DNA of 64,000 nucleotides. It comes from Pseudomonas fragi (GTDB lineage: Bacteria > Pseudomonadota > Gammaproteobacteria > Pseudomonadales > Pseudomonadaceae). Position numbers and translations under genes: made by a program. Of the stretch, positions 29,085 to 38,028 are shown one piece after another. Location: positions 4,697,001 through 4,761,000 of the forward strand of contig NZ_CP104861.1 of the NCBI RefSeq assembly GCF_025426255.1, given 5' to 3'. The notes beneath the pieces were generated by a model. The model made no database searches and was not told where the DNA came from. It worked only from the letters and a program-made list of their open reading frames with translations. Each line of letters opens with the position of its first letter. The stretch's first letter is position 1.

Positions 29085-30293
29085 ATGTCGCCCTGGCTAA
29101 CAATTGTGGGAATCGGTGAAGACGGCTTCAGCGGTCTGGGCAAAACTGCGCGCCGCGCGCTGTTGAGTGCTGGCACCGTGATGGGCGGCCAGCGCCAGCT
29201 CGACCTGCTGCCTGCATGCATCCGTGGCCAGCGCCAAACCTGGCCCAGCCCGTTTTCATTGGCCCCCGTGCTGGCAATGCGCGGCGAACCCGTGTGCGTA
29301 CTGGCCAGCGGCGATCCGATGCTGTTTGGCGTCGGTGCCAGCCTGGCACGATTGGTCCCGAGCGATGAAATGCAGGTTCTGTCAGCGCCTTCGTCCTTTT
29401 CGCTGGCCGCCGCCCGACTGGGCTGGGCTTTGCAGGACGTGGTCACGCTGTCCGTAGTAGCGCGCCCAGTAGCCGCTCTCAATGCCCATCTGCACAGCGG
29501 CGTGCGCTTGTTGGTGTTGAGCAACGATGGCAGTAGCCCGGCCATTATTGCTGCGATGCTGCGCGAACAGGGTTTTGGCCCGAGCCGGCTGACGGTGCTG
29601 GAACATCTTGGCGGCCCACTGGAACGCCGGGTTGAAGCCTGCGCCAATGCCTGGAGCGACCCGCCGATCGCAGCCCTCAACCTGATCGCTATTGAATGCC
29701 AGGCCGATGCCTCGACCCAGCCCCTATCCCGTGGCGGCTTGCCTGACTCGGCCTTCAAGCATGACGGCCAACTGACCAAGCGCGATGTGCGGGCCATCAC
29801 CCTCGCCCGTCTTGCGCCCTTGCCCGGCCAACTGCTGTGGGATGTGGGCGCGGGCAGCGGCTCAATCGGTATCGAGTGGATGCGCACCTGGCCAAGCTGC
29901 CGCACACTGGCGATTGAAGCCGATGCGGGCCGCCAACAACTGATCGAACACAACCGCGATGCTCTGGGCGTTCCCGGCCTGCAACTGATTCGCGGCAAGG
30001 CCCCGCAAGCCCTTGCCGGGCTGGAGCGCCCGGACGCGATTTTTATCGGTGGCGGCGTGACCCGCGAGGGCGTGCTCGACACCTGCTGGCAGCAACTCAA
30101 GCCCGGCGGGCGACTGGTGGCCAATGCCGTCACCCTGCAAAGTGAAATGCTCCTGATGAGCTGGCGCGAACGCCACGGCGGCGAACTGACGCGGGTTCAT
30201 ATCGCTCAGGCGCAACCGCTGGGCGAGTTCGACACCTGGCGCCAGGCGCTGCCGATTACCCTTCTGGACATGACCAAGCCCCTCGATGCGTGA
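29085..30293 (+). CDS. cobL: Precorrin-6Y C5,15-methyltransferase (decarboxylating)
   Basis: Methylates C5 and C15 and decarboxylates the C12 acetate side chain. The 402-residue protein fuses a CbiE domain (about 1-200, starting MSPWLTIVGIGEDGFSGLG, with ASGDPMLFGVGA) to a CbiT domain (about 220-400, SAM loop LLWDVGAGSGSIGIEW). ATG 29085 follows AAGAGG. The stop overlaps the cbiD ATG by 8 bp. First gene of the cobL-cbiD-cobK operon. Confidence 0.96.
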   Translation: MSPWLTIVGIGEDGFSGLGKTARRALLSAGTVMGGQRQLDLLPACIRGQRQTWPSPFSLAPVLAMRGEPVCVLASGDPMLFGVGASLARLVPSDEMQVLSAPSSFSLAAARLGWALQDVVTLSVVARPVAALNAHLHSGVRLLVLSNDGSSPAIIAAMLREQGFGPSRLTVLEHLGGPLERRVEACANAWSDPPIAALNLIAIECQADASTQPLSRGGLPDSAFKHDGQLTKRDVRAITLARLAPLPGQLLWDVGAGSGSIGIEWMRTWPSCRTLAIEADAGRQQLIEHNRDALGVPGLQLIRGKAPQALAGLERPDAIFIGGGVTREGVLDTCWQQLKPGGRLVANAVTLQSEMLLMSWRERHGGELTRVHIAQAQPLGEFDTWRQALPITLLDMTKPLDA

Positions 30294-31383
30294 CGAAACC
30301 GCCGAACAACCCGCACCGCTGCGCAGTGGCCTGACCACCGGCAGCTGCGCCACCGCCACCAGCCTGGCCGCCGCCCGCTTGCTGCTCAGCGGCGTCAGCC
30401 ATGACGCGGTTGAGATCACCCTGCCCAAAGGCAAAAAGGTGCAGATGCGTCTGGAATTCTGCCGCCTGTGCGAAGCAGGCGCCGAAGCGGGCACCATCAA
30501 GGACGCAGGCGATGACCCGGACGTGACCCACGGCGCACTGCTCTACTCGCGGGTGCGCCTGCGGCCCGAAGCGGGCATCGGCTTTGTCGCCGGGCGGGGC
30601 GTCGGTACGGTGACCCGCCCAGGGCTGGTACTGAACGTGGGCGAACCGGCAATCAACCCGGTACCGCGCAAGATGATCACCGACCATTTGCAGCAACTGG
30701 CAGCCGAGCTGAATTACGGCGGCGGCTTTGAAGTGACCGTAAACGTGCAAGACGGCGAAGCACTGGCCCTGAAAACCATGAACCCGCGCTTGGGGATTCT
30801 CGGCGGGCTGTCGATTCTGGGCACCAGCGGCATCGTGCGCCCGTTCTCGTGTGCGGCCTATATCGCCTCGATCCACCAGGGCATCGACGTGGCCAAAACC
30901 AACGGCTACCTGCATATCGCCGCCTGCACCGGCAATGCCAGCGAAGACACCATGCGCCGGGTCTACAACCTGCCGGAAATTGCCCTGATCGAAATGGGCG
31001 ACTTCGTCGGCGCGGTCCTCAAGCATTTGCGCAAAGTCCCTGTGGATAAGTTGAGCATTTGCGGCGGTTTCGGAAAGATCAGCAAGCTGGCTGCGGGCCA
31101 TATGGACCTGCACAGCCGTCACTCCAGCATCGACCTGCCGCAACTGGCGCAATGGGCCGCTGCCGTTGGTGCCGACCTACAACTACAGGAAGCCATTCGC
31201 CAGGCCAACACCAGCCAACAAGCCTTGGCGATGGCCAGTGCGGTCGGTATCGCCTTGGGCGATGCGGTATGCCAGCACGCGCTGAATTTTGCCCGCAGCG
31301 TGGTGCCTGCCCAGGTACAGATTGAAGTGTTCGCCATCGACCGCCAAGGCGGCATCGTTGGCCACGCCGGAGCTTTTGCATGA
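30286..31383 (+). CDS. cbiD: Cobalt-precorrin-5B C1-methyltransferase
   Basis: C1 methylation during corrin synthesis. CbiD is the anaerobic-pathway enzyme, used in pseudomonads that lack the unrelated CobF. The 365-residue protein starts with the typical RSGLTTGSCATATSLAAARL. It overlaps cobL upstream and cobK downstream (ATGA), a tightly coupled operon. Confidence 0.95.
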   Translation: MRDETAEQPAPLRSGLTTGSCATATSLAAARLLLSGVSHDAVEITLPKGKKVQMRLEFCRLCEAGAEAGTIKDAGDDPDVTHGALLYSRVRLRPEAGIGFVAGRGVGTVTRPGLVLNVGEPAINPVPRKMITDHLQQLAAELNYGGGFEVTVNVQDGEALALKTMNPRLGILGGLSILGTSGIVRPFSCAAYIASIHQGIDVAKTNGYLHIAACTGNASEDTMRRVYNLPEIALIEMGDFVGAVLKHLRKVPVDKLSICGGFGKISKLAAGHMDLHSRHSSIDLPQLAQWAAAVGADLQLQEAIRQANTSQQALAMASAVGIALGDAVCQHALNFARSVVPAQVQIEVFAIDRQGGIVGHAGAFA

Positions 31384-32108
31384 AACGGATATTGTTGCTC
31401 GGTGGCGTCACCGAAGCGCTGGCCATCGCCCGCACGCTCGGCCCCCAACACGTCTACAGCCTGGCCGGGGTCGGTCGCGTGCCTACCGATTTGCGTTGTG
31501 AAGTACGGGTTGGTGGTTATGGCGGCGCAGAAGGTCTGGCCCGGTATATTGCCGACGAGGGCATCGACTTGCTGCTGGATGCGACCCACCCCTACGCGGC
31601 ACAAATCAGCCGTAACGCAGCTCTTGCCGCTGCAGCCAGCGCCATCCCGTGCTGGGCCCTGCGGCGCCCGGAGTGGGTTGCACAAGCCGGTGATGACTGG
31701 CGGGAAGTGGCGGATTGGGCCGAACTGGTCGAAGCCTTGAGACCATTCAAACGCCCGCTGTTCACCCTGGGCCGCGAACCGCTGGAGCATCTGCATGAGA
31801 TCCCCGAGCACCAGTTCTGGACCTTGCGCGCTCTGGATCAGTACCCCGGCAATGAACGTTGCGAGGTGATCGGCGCACGCGGGCCGTTTCTGCTCGACGA
31901 AGAGCGAGCATTGTTCGAGCAGCGCCAGATTGATGTACTGATCAGCAAAAACAGCGGCAGCAGCGCCACCGAACCCAAACTGGAAGTCGCCCGCGAGCGT
32001 GGAGTACCGGTGTTGATCCTCAAGCGGCCGGAGCTGGCGAGGGTTGATCGGGAGTTTGTGCTGGCTGATGAGTTACTGACGACTTTAAGAGCACTTCATT
32101 ACGCATGA
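31380..32108 (+). CDS. cobK: Precorrin-6A reductase
   Basis: NADPH-dependent reduction of precorrin-6A to dihydro-precorrin-6. The 242-residue protein shows LLGGVTEALAIARTL, DATHPYAAQISRNA and SKNSGSSATEPKLEVARERG. The ATG overlaps the cbiD stop. It is the last gene of the plus-strand cob operon; the toxin-antitoxin pair begins 48 bp later. Confidence 0.95.
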   Translation: MKRILLLGGVTEALAIARTLGPQHVYSLAGVGRVPTDLRCEVRVGGYGGAEGLARYIADEGIDLLLDATHPYAAQISRNAALAAAASAIPCWALRRPEWVAQAGDDWREVADWAELVEALRPFKRPLFTLGREPLEHLHEIPEHQFWTLRALDQYPGNERCEVIGARGPFLLDEERALFEQRQIDVLISKNSGSSATEPKLEVARERGVPVLILKRPELARVDREFVLADELLTTLRALHYA

Positions 32109-32129
32109 ATTTCATCGCCCTTGCCGTAT

Positions 32130-32147
32130 GGTAACTTATTTGTTACC
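32130..32147. promoter_or_regulatory. Dyad operator upstream of the toxin-antitoxin genes
   Basis: GGTAAC-TTATTT-GTTACC, a perfect 6-bp inverted repeat with a 6-bp spacer, ends 9 bp before the toxin ATG. Placement suggests autoregulation by the antitoxin or the toxin-antitoxin complex. The function is inferred. Confidence 0.6.
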
Positions 32148-32156
32148 TTTAGCGGC

Positions 32157-32495
32157 ATGACGATCTCCGTAGAAGAATATTGCGGTCAAGATAAAACCAG
32201 CCCTTTCGAGCGCTGGTTTTTGTCATTGGATGCCCATGCTGCAGCTAAGGTATCCACAGCAATTTTGCGCATGGAGATGGGCAACACTTCGAACATAAAG
32301 TGGTTTGAAGGCTTGGGGGAGTACCGCATCGATTGGGGCCCCGGCTATAGAATCTATTTGTTACAGGAAGGAAAACGCTTGATCATCCTGTTTGGCGGTG
32401 GCGACAAGTCCAGCCAGAAACACGATATCAAACAGGCTAAAAAACTCATTGCCGAGTACAAAAGCCGAAAAAACACCACGCAACACACGAGGTAA
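32157..32495 (+). CDS. RelE/ParE-superfamily toxin (HI1419-type addiction module killer)
   Basis: A 112-residue predicted mRNA-interferase-type toxin. The motif GLGEYRIDWGPGYRIYLLQ with downstream LIILFGGGDKSSQKHDIKQA is characteristic of this killer family (HigB-like, toxin first). ATG 32157 was chosen over TTG 32121, which would place the dyad operator inside the gene. The antitoxin follows 5 bp later. Target specificity is not deducible from sequence. Confidence 0.85.
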   Translation: MTISVEEYCGQDKTSPFERWFLSLDAHAAAKVSTAILRMEMGNTSNIKWFEGLGEYRIDWGPGYRIYLLQEGKRLIILFGGGDKSSQKHDIKQAKKLIAEYKSRKNTTQHTR

Positions 32496-32500
32496 TTGCT

Positions 32501-32824
32501 ATGGCTCTCACAAGAAGTTTCAAGCAAACAATTGCTGAGCGAGCCCAACGCGACCCCGCATTTGCTCAAGCTCTGCTCGATGAAGCCGCTACTCTTTTCC
32601 TGAATGGCGAGCCAGAAATGGCGCGGGTCATTCTTCGCGATCTGGTCAATGCCACCGTGGGGTTTGAAGGCCTGTCCAAAGAAACAGCCAAGCCCAGCAA
32701 GAGCCTGCATAGAATGCTCTCGGTCAGTGGCAACCCGAGCATGGACAATCTGGCGGCCATCTTTGCCGTTATCCGTAGCAATCTCGGGGTTCAAATAGAG
32801 GTACATGCGGTGCCGGCGCACTGA
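32501..32824 (+). CDS. HI1420-type antitoxin, helix-turn-helix
   Basis: A 107-residue protein paired with the upstream toxin. The C-terminal half (GLSKETAKPSKSLHRMLSVSG, NPSMDNLAAIFAVIRS) is an XRE-like DNA-binding domain, as in HigA-like antidotes. It probably neutralises the toxin and represses through the 32130-32147 dyad; both are inferred from family behaviour. Confidence 0.85.
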   Translation: MALTRSFKQTIAERAQRDPAFAQALLDEAATLFLNGEPEMARVILRDLVNATVGFEGLSKETAKPSKSLHRMLSVSGNPSMDNLAAIFAVIRSNLGVQIEVHAVPAH

Positions 32825-32928
32825 CGCGTACTCCAGTGCGGTGACACTCAGCCGCACCCGCTCTTTTTACTTACGCCGATCATTCAGGCTTAATAGCCAC
32901 CTTGATCGCCTCACTCATGGAATTGCTC

Positions 32929-33327
32929 ATGTCCCGACAACGGTTTGCATTTGCCTGGATCGCCTGCTTTGCAGTGCTGTTCAACATGCTTGCCATGTCG
33001 ACGGCCGGAGCGATGGGTAACGCTAAACCTGCTGCCACCGAACAGTTTATGTGGAGCAGCTTTTGCACCTCAACCGGCACCAAGATGGTCGCCGTGTCGC
33101 TGGGCAAGATTGATGTCGGCGACAGCCAGCAAGACGATCACTCCACCATGCAGCATTGCTGGTGCTGCTCGGGTTCTGCGCCGCTGGTGGCTCTGCCCGC
33201 GCATATTCCCACCTTGTATTTTGCGGCCATCGAACATGGCCACAGCCTGATCCCCGACCACCTCAAACGCCCTACCCCGCGCCAGCAATGGCCGAGCCTC
33301 AACCCCCGCGCCTCACCTCTGGTCTGA
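32929..33327 (+). CDS. DUF2946 family protein, copper cassette
   Basis: A 132-residue exported or membrane-anchored protein with an N-terminal hydrophobic segment (AWIACFAVLFNMLAM) and the Cys/His cluster HCWCCSG, which could bind copper. DUF2946 proteins are of unknown biochemical role but occur beside copper receptors and chaperones, as here. ATG 32929 has GGAA upstream and begins at the signal segment; ATG 32917 and TTG 32902 are alternatives. Confidence 0.75.
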   Translation: MSRQRFAFAWIACFAVLFNMLAMSTAGAMGNAKPAATEQFMWSSFCTSTGTKMVAVSLGKIDVGDSQQDDHSTMQHCWCCSGSAPLVALPAHIPTLYFAAIEHGHSLIPDHLKRPTPRQQWPSLNPRASPLV

Positions 33328-33376
33328 TTGCGCCTCGCAACTCCTTTTGCGTTTTGAATCGTTCCGGAGAATCGCC

Positions 33377-33871
33377 ATGTTGAACCGCTCACTGCTCAAG
33401 CACGCCCTGATCGCGGCGGCTGTATTGCTGCCTGCCTGTTTTGCCAACGCCCACGAATACAAAAGCGGCACGCTACAAATTGCCCACCCGTGGTCGCAAG
33501 AGCTGCCGCCCAACGCGCCGACCGTGGCCGCGTATTTTGTCATTCACAACACCGGCACCACTGCCGATCGCCTGGTCAGTGTCGACACCCCTATTGCCGA
33601 CAAGGCCGAGCTGCATCAGCACGTGATGGAGGGCGACTTGATGAAAATGCTGCCGGTGGCCAGCGTCGAAGTCCCGCCTGGCGGCACCGTGACGTTTGCG
33701 CCCATGGCGTACCACGTGATGATGTTCGGCCTCAAGGATCGCAGCCTGCTGCAGGACGGCAAGCACTTCCCGCTGACCCTGCACTTTGAAAAAGCCGGTG
33801 CGGTGCCGGTTGAAGTCAACGTGCAGAAAACAGCCCCGGCCGACAGCATGGAACACATGCACGCCCACTAA
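33377..33871 (+). CDS. Periplasmic copper chaperone PCu(A)C
   Basis: A 164-residue periplasmic Cu(I) chaperone involved in copper delivery, including cytochrome oxidase maturation. A signal peptide ends near ANAHEYKSG. The metal motif is present as H-x-H plus Met (LHQHVMEGDLMKM) and, about 30 residues on, YHVMMFGL, giving the family pattern of two Met and two His. The C-terminus is His-rich (MEHMHAH). Start ATG 33377 has GGAGAA upstream. Confidence 0.9.
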   Translation: MLNRSLLKHALIAAAVLLPACFANAHEYKSGTLQIAHPWSQELPPNAPTVAAYFVIHNTGTTADRLVSVDTPIADKAELHQHVMEGDLMKMLPVASVEVPPGGTVTFAPMAYHVMMFGLKDRSLLQDGKHFPLTLHFEKAGAVPVEVNVQKTAPADSMEHMHAH

Positions 33872-33919
33872 CGGCCAAGGTTTCTGAACCCCGTGCGCGA
33901 ACCTCGCGCCAGGCACTCC

Positions 33920-34297
33920 ATGTCGCAAATTCGCGGCAGTTGGCTGAGCCTGTTTGCCATGTTGATGATTTTTATCGGCCCGCTGATTTCCCAAGCGATG
34001 CCGATGGATCATCACGGCTCCATGTCCATGTCCATGCCCATGTCGATGGATATGAGCATGGACATGTCTGCGCACGCCGAACATAAACAGCCTGCCACCG
34101 ACCACCACGCGATATGGGAAAAGTGCGGCTACTGCACCCTGCTGTTCAGTTGCCCGGCGCTGCCCGGCAGCGTTGACCTGAACCTGTTTGATGCGCCTGC
34201 GCCCAAGCGCTATCTGGCGTCCAACCCCCGGCTGGGCCATGCCCGGCAACCGGTCTTCCCCGGATCGCGCTCGCGAGCCCCACCCGCATTCTTTTAA
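33920..34297 (+). CDS. Met/His-rich DUF2946 protein
   Basis: A 125-residue protein with an N-terminal signal or membrane segment (LFAMLMIFIGPLISQA), a strongly Met/Asp/His-rich stretch at about 30-58 (SMSMSMPMSMDMSMDMS and flanking MDHH, HAEHK) and a C-terminal KCGYCTLLFSCPALPG typical of DUF2946. The Met/His run resembles Cu(I)-binding sequences of copper resistance proteins. It lies between the PCu(A)C gene and the copper receptor. ATG 33920 is preferred over GTG 33893. Confidence 0.75.
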   Translation: MSQIRGSWLSLFAMLMIFIGPLISQAMPMDHHGSMSMSMPMSMDMSMDMSAHAEHKQPATDHHAIWEKCGYCTLLFSCPALPGSVDLNLFDAPAPKRYLASNPRLGHARQPVFPGSRSRAPPAFF

Positions 34298-34390
34298 GCC
34301 TCGACACAACTCATTATCTGGCCGACCTGCATACGCTGCTTTAGACAGCCGCAGGTGCCGGGTTGTATTCGCTTGAATATTGGAATGCTT

Positions 34391-36469
34391 ATGTCCCGTT
34401 TTACTGCTGCCTCCCGTTTGCCTCACGCCCAGGCGGTTTTGCCCTTTGCCCTCAGCACCCTGTGCTGCGCATTGCTGGCGTCCACCGCACTGGCCGACGA
34501 ACATGCAGGGCACACTAATGAACTGAGCCCGCTGGTGATCACCGCCATTGCCCCCAGCTCGCCCCTGACCGTGGTCACCAACCCCAAGGACCCGCGCCAG
34601 CCGGTGCCCGCCAGTGACGGCGGCGACTACCTCAAGACCATCCCAGGCTTCGCCATGATCCGCAACGGCGGCACCAATGGCGACCCGGTATTGCGCGGCA
34701 TGTTCGGCTCGCGCCTGAAGATCCTCACCAACGGCGGCGAAATGCTCGGCGCCTGTCCCGGGCGCATGGACGCACCAACGTCCTATATCTCACCGGAAAC
34801 CTACGACAAGCTCACCGTGATCAAAGGCCCGCAAAGCGTGCTCTGGGGCCCTGGCGCTTCGGCGGGCACCATCCTGTTCGAGCGTGAGCCCGAGCACTTC
34901 GGTGAACTGGGCACACGGGTCAACGCCAGCCTGCTGGCAGGCTCCAACGGCCGCTTCGACAAAACCATCGATGCCGCCGCCGGTGGCCCGCTGGGCTATG
35001 TACGGGTGATCGGCAACACGGCCCACTCCGACGACTACAAGGACGGCAATGGCGACACCGTGCCGTCGCGCTACGACAAATGGAACGGTGATATCGCCCT
35101 CGGCTGGACCCCGGATGCCGATACCCTGCTGGAACTCACCGCCGGCAAGGGCGATGGCGAAGCACGTTCGGCCGGGCGCGGCATGGACGGCAGCCAATAC
35201 CTGCGCGAAAGCCTTGGCCTGCGCTTTGAAAAATCCAATATCGGCGACGTTCTCGACAAGATCGAAGCACAGGTCTACTACAACTACGCCGACCACGTGA
35301 TGGACAACTACACCCTGCGCACCCCGTCGGGCACCGGCATGATGGCCGGGCCGATGGCGTCCAACGTCGACCGCCGCACCCTCGGCGCACGGATCAAGGC
35401 CACCTGGCGCTGGGCCGATTACCAGTTGATCAGCGGCATCGACGCACAGACCAACGAACACCGCAAACGCATGGGTATGGGCATCGATACCTACAAGGAG
35501 CAGAACTGGAGCAAGGACGCCGACTTCCACAACTACGGTGCCTTTGGCGAGCTGACCTGGTACGCCGCCGAACGTGATCGGGTAATTACCGGCGCGCGCC
35601 TGGACCGTGCATCAGCCAAGGATTACCGCGCCCGCCTCGGCTCGGGGATGATGAGCAAACCCAACCCGACCCTCGACCAGACCCGCGCCGACACCCTGCC
35701 CAGCGGCTTTGTCCGTTTTGAGCATGACCTGGCCGACAGCCCGACCACCTTGTATGCAGGTCTGGGCCATGTGCAGCGTTTCCCGGACTATTGGGAACTG
35801 TTTTCGCCAAGCTCGGGCCCTGCCGGTTCGGTGAACGCGTTCGATGCAATCAAACCGGAAAAGACCACCCAACTCGATATGGGCCTGCAATACAAAACCG
35901 CAACCGTGGAAGCCTGGGCCTCGGTGTATGCCGGTGAAGTCCGCGACTACATTCTGTTCGACTACGCCAGGGGCGCGTCCCAGGCACAGAACATCAACGC
36001 GCGGATCATGGGCGGTGAACTGGGCGCGGCCTATCAACTGACCTCCAACTGGAAAGCCGACGCGACCCTGGCCTATGCCTGGGGCAAAAACACCACCGAC
36101 GGCAAGGCTCTGCCACAAATGCCGCCGCTGGACACCCGCCTGGGCCTGACCTACAGCGAAGACGACTGGAGCGCGGGCGCCTTGTGGCGAGTAGTGGCAC
36201 CCCAGGGCCGCATCGACCGTAACGCGGGCAACGTGGTGGGCAAGGACTTCGACAAGAGCGCCGGGTTTGGCGTGTTCTCGTTCAATGGCGCGTACCGCAT
36301 AAACAAGAACCTCAAGGTCAGCGCCGGGGTCGACAACCTGCTGGATAAAAACTACAGCGAGCACCTGAACATGGCGGGCAACGCCGGTTACGGCTTCCCG
36401 GCCAACGACCCGACCCCGATCAATGAACCGGGCCGCACGTTGTGGACCAAGGTTGATGTGAGCTTCTAA
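34391..36469 (+). CDS. oprC: TonB-dependent copper receptor, OprC-like
   Basis: Outer-membrane receptor for copper. The 692-residue protein has a signal peptide, a plug domain (about 55-180) and a 22-strand-type barrel ending in aromatic VDVSF. The plug holds C122-P-G-R-M126, the CxxxM signature that in P. aeruginosa OprC binds Cu(I) together with barrel residues; EHRKRMGMG is a further Met/His site. Neighbours (PCu(A)C, DUF2946, PepSY) support a copper role. ATG 34391 begins the signal peptide; ATG 34385 is equally possible. Confidence 0.9.
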   Translation: MSRFTAASRLPHAQAVLPFALSTLCCALLASTALADEHAGHTNELSPLVITAIAPSSPLTVVTNPKDPRQPVPASDGGDYLKTIPGFAMIRNGGTNGDPVLRGMFGSRLKILTNGGEMLGACPGRMDAPTSYISPETYDKLTVIKGPQSVLWGPGASAGTILFEREPEHFGELGTRVNASLLAGSNGRFDKTIDAAAGGPLGYVRVIGNTAHSDDYKDGNGDTVPSRYDKWNGDIALGWTPDADTLLELTAGKGDGEARSAGRGMDGSQYLRESLGLRFEKSNIGDVLDKIEAQVYYNYADHVMDNYTLRTPSGTGMMAGPMASNVDRRTLGARIKATWRWADYQLISGIDAQTNEHRKRMGMGIDTYKEQNWSKDADFHNYGAFGELTWYAAERDRVITGARLDRASAKDYRARLGSGMMSKPNPTLDQTRADTLPSGFVRFEHDLADSPTTLYAGLGHVQRFPDYWELFSPSSGPAGSVNAFDAIKPEKTTQLDMGLQYKTATVEAWASVYAGEVRDYILFDYARGASQAQNINARIMGGELGAAYQLTSNWKADATLAYAWGKNTTDGKALPQMPPLDTRLGLTYSEDDWSAGALWRVVAPQGRIDRNAGNVVGKDFDKSAGFGVFSFNGAYRINKNLKVSAGVDNLLDKNYSEHLNMAGNAGYGFPANDPTPINEPGRTLWTKVDVSF

Positions 36470-36475
36470 CCCGCC

Positions 36476-36563
36476 TTGTGGGAGCGAGCCTGCTCGCGAT
36501 GGGATCGCTGCGGTGTGTCAGTTACACCGCGTCGTCTGAATCGCGAGCAGGCTGGCTCCCACA
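36476..36563. repeat. Paired extragenic palindrome, family A
   Basis: TGTGGGAGCGAGCCTGCTCG and its inverted partner (GCGAGCAGGCTGGCTCCCAC) lie between the copper receptor and the PepSY gene, which are otherwise on the same strand. Confidence 0.85.
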
Positions 36564-36609
36564 GGACCCAGATTCAACAAAAAGTATTTAGCCTTGCGGA
36601 GCCGCTCAC

Positions 36610-37986
36610 ATGAGCCAACCAACACCGTCTTTCTACAACCTGGCCTGGCGCTGGCATTTCTATGCCGGGCTGTTTGTTGCTCCATTCATGATCCTGCTGG
36701 CACTGACCGGGATTATTTACCTGTTCAAACCCCAGCTCGACCCCCTGCTCTACGACCACCTGCTCAACGTCAGCCCCAGCCATCACAGCCTCAGCGCCGA
36801 CCAGCAATTACTGCGCGTGCAAACCGCTTATCCACAGGGCCATATCAGCCAGTACCTGCCGCCAATCAACCCGGAGCGCAGCGCTCAATTTGTGATCCAC
36901 AACGGCGGGCGCGAGCTTAACGTGTTTATCAACCCCTACAGCGGTGAAGTGCTGGGCGAGCAGGATGCCAAGCTCAATCTGCAAGCCGTGGCTCGGGCAC
37001 TGCATGGCGAGTTGATGATCGGCACCCTCGGCGACCGGCTGGTGGAACTGGCTGCTGGCTGGGGCGTGGTGCTGGTGGTTTCCGGTCTGTACCTGTGGTG
37101 GCCACGCGGGCAATCGGCCGCCGGAATACTGTGGCCGCGCCTGGGCCGACGCGGGCGGGTGCTGTGGCGTGACTTCCATGCCGTAACCGGTTTCTGGGGC
37201 GCAGCCCTGTTGCTATTTATGCTGGTCAGCGGCATGACCTGGACCGGCTTCTGGGGCAAGCAATACGCCGATGTCTGGAACCAGTTTCCGGCAGCGATGT
37301 GGAACAACGTGCCCAAGTCTGATGTTGAAGCCCGCAGCCTCAATACTGCCACCCGCCAGACCGTGCCCTGGGCGCTGGAAAATACCCCGATGCCAGTCTC
37401 CGGCGCCCACGCCGAGCACATGGGCCACGGCGCCATGCCCAGCGGCCCTGCTGCTCCCAAGATCACGCTGCAAGATCTGGTCAACATCGCCAGCCAGCGC
37501 AAGGTCGAACCCGGTTACAGCATCACCCTGCCCACCACCGCAACCGGCGTGTTTACCATCGCGGTATTCGCCGACGACCCGCGCAACGACGCCACCCTGC
37601 ATGTCGATCAATACACCGGCGAGGTCCTGGCTGACGTGCGCTGGCAGCATTACAGCAACGTTGCCCGCGCCACGGAAATGGGCGTGATGCTGCATGAGGG
37701 CAAGCTCTTCGGCTCACTGAACCAGATCGCGATTCTGCTGGTGTGCCTGATGATCCTGCTCAGCTCGGTCAGCGGCCTGGTGATCTGGTGGAAACGTCGC
37801 CCGCAGGGTCGTTTGGGCGTGCCGCCGCTACGTCACGAATTGCCGACCTGGAAGACCGGGGTTGTGATCATGCTCGCCCTCGCCGTGATGTTTCCGCTGG
37901 TGGGGGCATCGTTGATCGCTGTTTGGGTGCTTGATCGCCTGTTGATGGTTTTTCGCTCAAAACCCCAACATGAGCACTCCTCATAA
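36610..37986 (+). CDS. PepSY-associated transmembrane protein
   Basis: A 458-residue inner-membrane protein with about four helices (near 15-37, 140-165, 192-215 and 375-400) and a final C-terminal helix, plus two PepSY-like periplasmic regions. A His/Met-rich segment (HAEHMGHGAMPSG) lies in the second. Such proteins sit beside siderophore and copper receptors and may act in metal reduction, but the activity is not proven. GGAG precedes ATG 36610. Confidence 0.85.
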   Translation: MSQPTPSFYNLAWRWHFYAGLFVAPFMILLALTGIIYLFKPQLDPLLYDHLLNVSPSHHSLSADQQLLRVQTAYPQGHISQYLPPINPERSAQFVIHNGGRELNVFINPYSGEVLGEQDAKLNLQAVARALHGELMIGTLGDRLVELAAGWGVVLVVSGLYLWWPRGQSAAGILWPRLGRRGRVLWRDFHAVTGFWGAALLLFMLVSGMTWTGFWGKQYADVWNQFPAAMWNNVPKSDVEARSLNTATRQTVPWALENTPMPVSGAHAEHMGHGAMPSGPAAPKITLQDLVNIASQRKVEPGYSITLPTTATGVFTIAVFADDPRNDATLHVDQYTGEVLADVRWQHYSNVARATEMGVMLHEGKLFGSLNQIAILLVCLMILLSSVSGLVIWWKRRPQGRLGVPPLRHELPTWKTGVVIMLALAVMFPLVGASLIAVWVLDRLLMVFRSKPQHEHSS

Positions 37987-38028
37987 CTAACGTGAGTCAT
38001 CCGAGAGGCGCATTCCAGAGCATTCCCT

